This document shows positions 35,712 to 39,519 of a stretch of 39,519 nucleotides of DNA, one piece after another. Position 1 is the stretch's first letter, and every line of letters begins with the position of its first letter. Position numbers and translations under genes: made by a program. Where the stretch lies: positions 1 to 39,519 of the forward strand of contig CATKFO010000050.1 in assembly GCA_949747515.1 (NCBI GenBank), written 5' to 3'. The stretch is from an uncultured Eubacteriales bacterium. Lineage in GTDB: Bacteria; Bacillota; Clostridia; Oscillospirales; CAG-272. The notes under the pieces were generated by a model that saw only the letters and a list, made by a program, of their open reading frames with translations, had not been told where the DNA came from and made no database searches.

Positions 35712-36134
35712 TTACTTCACTACGCCTTTTTTGAGAATAACGTTGGCGTAAACGGCGCCCTCTCCCGTAACAACGACGGCGTACGCCTGCTTCGCTCTTT
35801 CGTAAAAATCAAATCTTTCAAGGAAAACCAGATCTTTGTCGGTATGCTTAGACGTAATTTCCTTATACGTATCCCAAATTTCCACCTTCATGTCCTTGTC
35901 CTGCGCGGTTTTGTCCATAAGATACACGTTATTATCGTACTGATCGAGCGGAAACAGTTCGAGAATAGCTTCGAGAAGTTCCGGGACTCCGGTTCCGTCG
36001 CTGCGGAGAATGTTTCTTCCCATGCTCTCTCCAGGGAAATTTCCGTCTGAAATCACAATTTCGTCTCCATGACCCATTTTATCAAGCGTGAAAAGCAGCT
36101 CCGGAGATATGATCTTGTTAATTCCTTTAAGCAT
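35712..36134 (-). CDS. fucU: L-fucose mutarotase FucU-like protein
   Basis: A 140-residue RbsD/FucU-family protein. It starts MLKGINKIISPELLFTLDKMGHGDEIVISDGNFP, with the catalytic His22 in MGHGDEI. In E. coli FucU the matching step is DAHFP; here it is DGNFP. C-terminal signatures FDFYERAKQAYAVVVTGE and YANVILKKGVV are conserved. FucU interconverts alpha and beta fucose. No fucose transport or catabolic genes are nearby, so either the real sugar is handled elsewhere or the protein has another sugar. It is 58 bases after a membrane-protein gene and 12 bases before the AAA+ gene. Confidence 0.88.
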   Translation of the reverse strand: MLKGINKIISPELLFTLDKMGHGDEIVISDGNFPGESMGRNILRSDGTGVPELLEAILELFPLDQYDNNVYLMDKTAQDKDMKVEIWDTYKEITSKHTDKDLVFLERFDFYERAKQAYAVVVTGEGAVYANVILKKGVVK

Positions 36135-36192
36135 TGTATTGTCCTTCTTTCAAAAATATATTTTTACTCCGAGACGCTTCAAGCCGAAGCGC

Positions 36193-36984
36193 TCAGGTTT
36201 TTTTGAATATTGCGGAAAGAGATTTAATAACGAGGAATCCCGCGCCCAGCGGTATAAGTCCGTTCATCAAAAGCACAAGTCCGATATCTCCGGCGAATCC
36301 CGCGAAATCAGACGCCGAAAACGCCGAAGCGCTAATAAATCTCGCCGTATACTCGGCGACGCAGACCAGCGTTGGAAACGCGACTCCCGCGCTCATTATC
36401 GCCGCGTCCTGTTTAAAGCCTCCGACTGCGCCCGCTCGCTTAACGAAGAGATAACGCGCAAGCAGCGCGCCGGCCACCGACGAAACCGCGTAGGTAATAT
36501 TGGCAATCAGCGTAAAGCCGTATCCATATCTGAACACCTCTACCGTGTAACGACCGATATTTGAAAACATATATCCGATAAAATCGTTCGATCCGTATTC
36601 AACCGCTATAATTAAAACGTAGAATATCAGATAAGACAGAATAAAAAGCGCGACCGATCTCCACGCGGTATGCTTCATAAACCGAGAAACGGCAAACGAC
36701 ATGGCCGCAAACGGTATCCAGCTTGCGAGAATAGTCAGAATCTGTTGCAAATAAAAGAATATTTCTCCAACAAAACCCGGAATAGCCACGTCCGCCGACG
36801 CAGAACGGTAAGCTAAAAAAGCTCCGTAGCTTGCAAAGCTAAGAATAAGCGCCGCGGAAGCCACGGTAAGATAAATAACCGCGCTTTTTTTCAGTTTTCG
36901 TTTTTTACTCGCCATTTTTGACAAAGCCTTTACTATATTTTTTGTTTCAGCCTCGAGAGACGCGCGTAACGCGTTTGTTACCAT
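36193..36984 (-). CDS. Multi-pass membrane protein of unknown function
   Basis: A 263-residue protein with a basic cytoplasmic N-terminus (about 1-35, ASKKRKLKKS) and six or seven membrane helices. Short loops carry few charged residues. I recognise no family. Two starts are possible: ATG 36984, which has no clear ribosome site, and an ATG 24 codons later (MASKKRKLKK), preceded by AAAGG at 11 bases. It heads the minus-strand set that ends with the cupin gene and has a good promoter at 37018-37046. Function unknown. Confidence 0.7.
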   Translation of the reverse strand: MVTNALRASLEAETKNIVKALSKMASKKRKLKKSAVIYLTVASAALILSFASYGAFLAYRSASADVAIPGFVGEIFFYLQQILTILASWIPFAAMSFAVSRFMKHTAWRSVALFILSYLIFYVLIIAVEYGSNDFIGYMFSNIGRYTVEVFRYGYGFTLIANITYAVSSVAGALLARYLFVKRAGAVGGFKQDAAIMSAGVAFPTLVCVAEYTARFISASAFSASDFAGFAGDIGLVLLMNGLIPLGAGFLVIKSLSAIFKKT

Positions 36985-37017
36985 TTATTGTCGGACACGC
37001 CGCGGCTTTATATAATA

Positions 37018-37046
37018 ATTATACAACAATTACTTCGCCGTGGCAA
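37018..37046 (-). promoter_or_regulatory. Promoter of the five-gene minus-strand set
   Basis: On the minus strand TTGCCA (37041-37046) and TATAAT (37018-37023) are 17 bases apart, one mismatch from consensus. It would drive the membrane protein, fucU, AAA+, GDPD and cupin genes. Confidence 0.85.
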
Positions 37047-37154
37047 TAGAAAAGCGCCATTTTTCTTGCGATACAAATCATCCTTCCGGAATATGTTTGA
37101 AAACCCAGCATATAAATAATCAGAGAAATCGGGCGTTCCTATTATTGCTCGTCG

Positions 37155-37183
37155 GTTAAATAAAACAAGCTTGTAAGATTAAC
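37155..37183. promoter_or_regulatory. Candidate operator palindrome
   Basis: ACAAGCTTGT (37165-37174) is a perfect 10-base palindrome, framed almost symmetrically by GTTAA (37155-37159) and TTAAC (37179-37183). It lies about 60 bases before the M14 peptidase start, where a repressor could act. No T tract follows, so it is not a terminator. Confidence 0.45.
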
Positions 37184-37240
37184 GCCTGAAAGCAAAGATG
37201 TAATGTTGAGAGCCGCGTTATGCGGCGAAAGGAGACAATC

Positions 37241-38173
37241 ATGACGGAAAGCAAAAACGAACGAACTATGATCGAATGCGGCGCGCCCGTCGACTATGAA
37301 AATCTGATGAACAGCGCGCAGGCGCTCAGCGACAGATACCCGTTCCTTTCAGTAACATATATGGGTACTTCAATACTCGGACGAGGCATACCAATGCTGT
37401 CCATAGGAGAAGGCCGTCAGAAAGGCGTAATGTACGTTGGATGTCATCACGGAATGGAATGGATTACATCCGCTGTTCTACTGAAATTTATCGGCGAGCT
37501 ATGCGAATCCGTTCTTCATGGAAGAAAAACATACGGAATAAACACCGCGCATATGCTCCGTTCAAGAACGGTACACGTAATCCCGCAGCTTAATGTGGAC
37601 GGCGCTAATATACAGATACATGGAGCTGAAGACTGTATACTCCGCGAGAGACTTCTTTCCATGAACGGAAGCGAGGATTTTTCTCACTGGCAGGCCAACG
37701 CCCGAGGCGTAGACCTCAATCACAACTACGACGCGGGATTTTATGAATACAAAAAAATCGAAGCAGAGGCGGGAATACTTGGCGGATGCGCCACGCGTTT
37801 CTCCGGAGAATCTCCGGAAAGCGAGCCGGAAGTAGCGTCTCTGTGTTCTCTTCTGCGTTTTTCAAGCGATATTTCAATGGTTCTCACTCTGCACTCTCAA
37901 GGCGAGGAAATATACTATTCATCGGGCGGAATGACCGCTCCTAAAAGCGTCGCGGCCGCAAGGGTTTTAAGCCGACTGAGCGGCTACAAGCTGGAAGAGG
38001 CTGAAGGAATGGCGTCATACGGGGGACTTACGGACTGGTGCATACGCTCTCTTAATATTCCTTCTTTTACTATCGAATGTGGAAAAGGAGAAAACCCTCT
38101 GCCGATTTCGGACTTTCCGGATATATATTCTCGTCTGCGCGAAGCGCTTTTCACAGCGCCTATCCTTTCATAA
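37241..38173 (+). CDS. M14 zinc carboxypeptidase
   Basis: A 310-residue M14-family metallopeptidase. Zinc ligands are His70 and Glu73 (HGME) and His218 (LHSQGEE); the catalytic Glu279 is in FTIECGKGE. The substrate-binding region RGVDLNHNYDAGF (156-167) has His where most have Arg in DLNRN. Small bacterial M14 enzymes of this kind cut gamma-D-glutamyl-diaminopimelate peptides of cell-wall turnover, so a murein-peptide role is likely but inferred. No signal peptide, hence cytoplasmic. AAAGGAG sits before ATG 37241, which is preferred to an in-frame ATG at 37220. Confidence 0.88.
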   Translation: MTESKNERTMIECGAPVDYENLMNSAQALSDRYPFLSVTYMGTSILGRGIPMLSIGEGRQKGVMYVGCHHGMEWITSAVLLKFIGELCESVLHGRKTYGINTAHMLRSRTVHVIPQLNVDGANIQIHGAEDCILRERLLSMNGSEDFSHWQANARGVDLNHNYDAGFYEYKKIEAEAGILGGCATRFSGESPESEPEVASLCSLLRFSSDISMVLTLHSQGEEIYYSSGGMTAPKSVAAARVLSRLSGYKLEEAEGMASYGGLTDWCIRSLNIPSFTIECGKGENPLPISDFPDIYSRLREALFTAPILS

Positions 38174-38200
38174 AACTAATTTAAAACAATGAAAAACATA

Positions 38201-38229
38201 TAGACATCCGGCCGCGTTTTTGCTACAAT
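38201..38229 (+). promoter_or_regulatory. Promoter of the acetyltransferase gene
   Basis: TAGACA (38201-38206) and TACAAT (38224-38229) are 17 bases apart, a good sigma-A match. A GGAGGT ribosome site follows at about 38249. Confidence 0.8.
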
Positions 38230-38260
38230 AAGTAAAAATAAAAACGCGGAGGTTTCGATA

Positions 38261-38827
38261 ATGACGGAACGTGAAAAAATGCATACGGGAGAGCTTTATC
38301 TTCCGACTGATGAAGAAATACAGAAAGAACAGCTCAAATGTCTTGACAAACTGTACGATTTCAATATGACTCGCCCTACGGAAAGCGCTCTGAGAGAAAA
38401 AATGCTTGGAGAGATGTTCGCAGAGATTGGAGAAGGATGCTACGTCGAGCCGCCCCTTCACGCAAACTGGGGAGGAAAACACGTTCATTTTGGAAACAAC
38501 GTATACGCCAATTTCTCCCTAACTCTAGTCGACGACACTCACATTTATATAGGCGACCATACTATGATCGGTCCAAACGTAACTATCGCTACCGCTTCTC
38601 ATCCTATCGACCCGTCGCTTCGGGAATCGGCGTATCAGCAAAACCGTCCTGTAACTGTAGGCAGAAACTGCTGGATCGGCGCGGGAGCGATTTTGCTTCC
38701 GGGAGTCTCGGTCGGAGACAATTCTATAATAGGAGCGGGAAGCGTAGTGACTAAGGATATTCCCGCGAACGTAATCGCCGTGGGAAATCCATGCCGAGTA
38801 ATTAAAAGCATTGAAGAACGACTGTAA
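38261..38827 (+). CDS. Sugar O-acetyltransferase (hexapeptide, Maa/LacA-like)
   Basis: A 188-residue left-handed beta-helix acetyltransferase. The N-terminal Maa cap begins MTEREKMHTGELYLPTDEEI; the catalytic His lies in TIATASHPIDPSLRE; the hexapeptide turns continue through VGRNCWIGAGAILLPGVSVGDNSIIGAGSVV and end with AVGNPCRVIK. The family uses acetyl-CoA to acetylate sugars such as maltose or galactosides, often as detoxification. Substrate cannot be named. It is a one-gene unit with its own promoter and a good ribosome site (GGAGGT). Confidence 0.93.
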   Translation: MTEREKMHTGELYLPTDEEIQKEQLKCLDKLYDFNMTRPTESALREKMLGEMFAEIGEGCYVEPPLHANWGGKHVHFGNNVYANFSLTLVDDTHIYIGDHTMIGPNVTIATASHPIDPSLRESAYQQNRPVTVGRNCWIGAGAILLPGVSVGDNSIIGAGSVVTKDIPANVIAVGNPCRVIKSIEERL

Positions 38828-38865
38828 ACCGATATGAAAACCGTCCGATCAGTCAATTTATCGAA

Positions 38866-38904
38866 CAAATAAAAAGATACGAGTATTTATTCCGATTACT
38901 CATG
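38866..38904 (-). terminator. Terminator of the small lipoprotein gene
   Basis: On the minus strand ATGAGTA pairs with TACTCGT (plus 38897-38903 and 38879-38885), one G-T pair included, then ATCTTTTTATTT. It lies about 115 bases after the stop. Confidence 0.6.
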
Positions 38905-39018
38905 TTTCTCCATATCCGGCCTGCAAACAAAGCAAGACCCGTATATATCGGTGTCAAAGGAGCTTAGATAAACGGAATCCTGCTGTTAAATAAGTACAGG
39001 CATTCATCACGGCGATAT

Positions 39019-39252
39019 TTAGTCCCAATGTCCGTAATGCAGACGATATAATCCCGACCTTTCTTCAGTAGAAGCTACTTCGTTAGATGAAGCGACTTCG
39101 GGCGAGACTGTCTTGACTCCGCTTGTCTGAACGGAACTCTCCGCAGAACTTGAAGATATATTTTTCTGATAGCCGCAGGAGGTAAAGGGGAAAACGAAAA
39201 GGAGAAAAAGCGTAGTAATTCGCCGTCTCGCCGAGAGCTCCATGTTGATCAT
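39019..39252 (-). CDS. Small lipoprotein
   Basis: A predicted 77-residue protein with the start MINMELSARRR, a hydrophobic signal TTLFLLFVFPF and the lipobox FTSC, followed by a Ser/Val-rich chain and a terminal LHYGHWD. The GAGGT site (39258-39262) is five bases before ATG 39252. It has no recognisable domain. An intrinsic terminator ends only two bases before the ribosome site, so the gene can be expressed only by read-through from upstream; it may be controlled by attenuation. Short length makes the call moderate. Confidence 0.6.
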   Translation of the reverse strand: MINMELSARRRITTLFLLFVFPFTSCGYQKNISSSSAESSVQTSGVKTVSPEVASSNEVASTEERSGLYRLHYGHWD

Positions 39253-39264
39253 TTTAGACCTCAC

Positions 39265-39303
39265 AAAAAACAAAAGAAGCCGTCGCTTTTTCGCAACGGC
39301 TTC
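39265..39303 (-). terminator. Intrinsic terminator directly before the small lipoprotein
   Basis: On the minus strand GAAGCCGT pairs with ACGGCTTC (plus 39296-39303 and 39276-39283) and is followed by TTTTGTTTTTT (plus 39265-39275). Only two bases separate the T tract from the ribosome site. It is either an attenuator of the lipoprotein gene or the terminator of a small RNA. Confidence 0.8.
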
Positions 39304-39413
39304 CAGGGTAGTAAGTATATAAATCCGGCTAGTCTGAATCCGAGGTTAACGTTTAAACCTAAGTAAAAACGACCTCGCCTCAGATTCAGACGCCGGATAA
39401 GTCACTCCCGGAA
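39301..39413 (-). ncRNA. Rod-like structured RNA, unidentified
   Basis: On the minus strand this stretch folds into one long interrupted hairpin. An inner stem of about 19 pairs (plus 39325-39345 with 39378-39396, core GTCTGAATC) is followed after an AT-rich bulge by an outer stem (39301-39312 with 39404-39413). The last outer pairs overlap the first bases of the terminator at 39265-39303. With the predicted promoter the whole transcript would be about 180 bases. It does not match T-box, tmRNA, RNase P, SRP or common riboswitch signatures by eye; a 6S-like RNA was considered but is unproven. Confidence 0.5.
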
Positions 39414-39456
39414 CAAAACCCGTACCGAAAGCGGAATAAACTCATGATCGTGGGCT

Positions 39457-39485
39457 ATCGTAAAACGCGCGTAACCGCCTCACAA
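39457..39485 (-). promoter_or_regulatory. Predicted promoter of the structured RNA
   Basis: On the minus strand TTGTGA (39480-39485) and TACGAT (39457-39462) are 17 bases apart, four of six matches in each. Start would be near 39450. Confidence 0.45.
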
Positions 39486-39519
39486 GTCCGCTCCCTACTT
39501 CTGGGTATTACGCTAAGTA

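Noticed and set aside
35712..36134. RbsD instead of FucU
   Set aside because: MGHGDEI and the FDFYERAKQAYAVV and LLKKGV-type ending match FucU better than RbsD.
39265..39413. T-box, tmRNA, RNase P, SRP, group II intron domain or retron as identity of the right-edge RNA
   Set aside because: No GGGTGGNACCGCG, no tRNA-like end, no GAGGAAAGTCCG, no SRP loop and no reverse transcriptase in the window.
1..39519. CRISPR array, transposon, integron or prophage
   Set aside because: No regularly spaced repeats, no transposase, integrase or phage protein signatures, and no tRNA or target-site duplications seen.

Overview
The window looks like a piece of a low-GC Gram-positive chromosome, most likely an uncultured member of the Clostridia. 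The reasons are ribosomal protein L27 with the Firmicutes-type N-terminal extension beside its protease Prp, sortase and LPXTG anchoring together with S-layer-homology (SLH) surface proteins, textbook TTGACA/TATAAT promoters with 17-base spacers, AGGAGG-type ribosome sites, and AT-rich intergenic DNA. No plasmid, phage, transposon, CRISPR, rRNA or tRNA signal was found. The species cannot be named from the sequence alone.

Left block (89-5045, plus strand): a DUF308/HdeD-type membrane protein, an MMPL/RND-type transporter and a large extracellular protein with X-X-X-Leu-X-X-Gly heptads form one export or envelope unit closed by a strong hairpin terminator. Next (14651 down to 5146, minus strand) is a complete sortase-dependent pilus operon. 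In transcription order it holds a cytoplasmic coiled-coil protein, signal peptidase I, a 1535-residue tip adhesin with a fibro-slime domain, the backbone pilin, a class C sortase, a small LPQTG subunit and a second sortase. A promoter lies at 14741-14770, and a stable hairpin separates the backbone pilin from the sortases. A divergent SLH protein gene starts from a near-consensus promoter at 15119.

Middle (16393-28826): an orphan membrane-anchored protein, a small DUF6514-like protein, then housekeeping genes: rpmA-prp-rplU, serA-serC, rimM-trmD, a cell-wall amidase, a TtcA-like tRNA thiolase with a TspO-like membrane protein, a methyltransferase diverging from a lipoprotein, and lepA-hemW. 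The intergenic stretch between methyltransferase and lipoprotein has four direct copies of TCGCCTA.

Right block (30307-39519): an SLH-anchored right-handed beta-helix protein, probably a surface glycan-active enzyme; a five-gene minus-strand set (membrane protein, fucU, CbbX/SpoVK-like AAA+ ATPase, glycerophosphodiester phosphodiesterase, cupin); an M14 carboxypeptidase; a hexapeptide acetyltransferase; and, at the edge, a strongly folded RNA element plus intrinsic terminator directly abutting the ribosome site of a tiny lipoprotein gene.

The main theme is the cell surface. The items most worth following up are the pilus operon with its unusual tip adhesin and leading coiled-coil gene, the folded leader at the right edge, the TCGCCTA repeats, and the unexplained AAA+/GDPD/FucU/cupin gene set.
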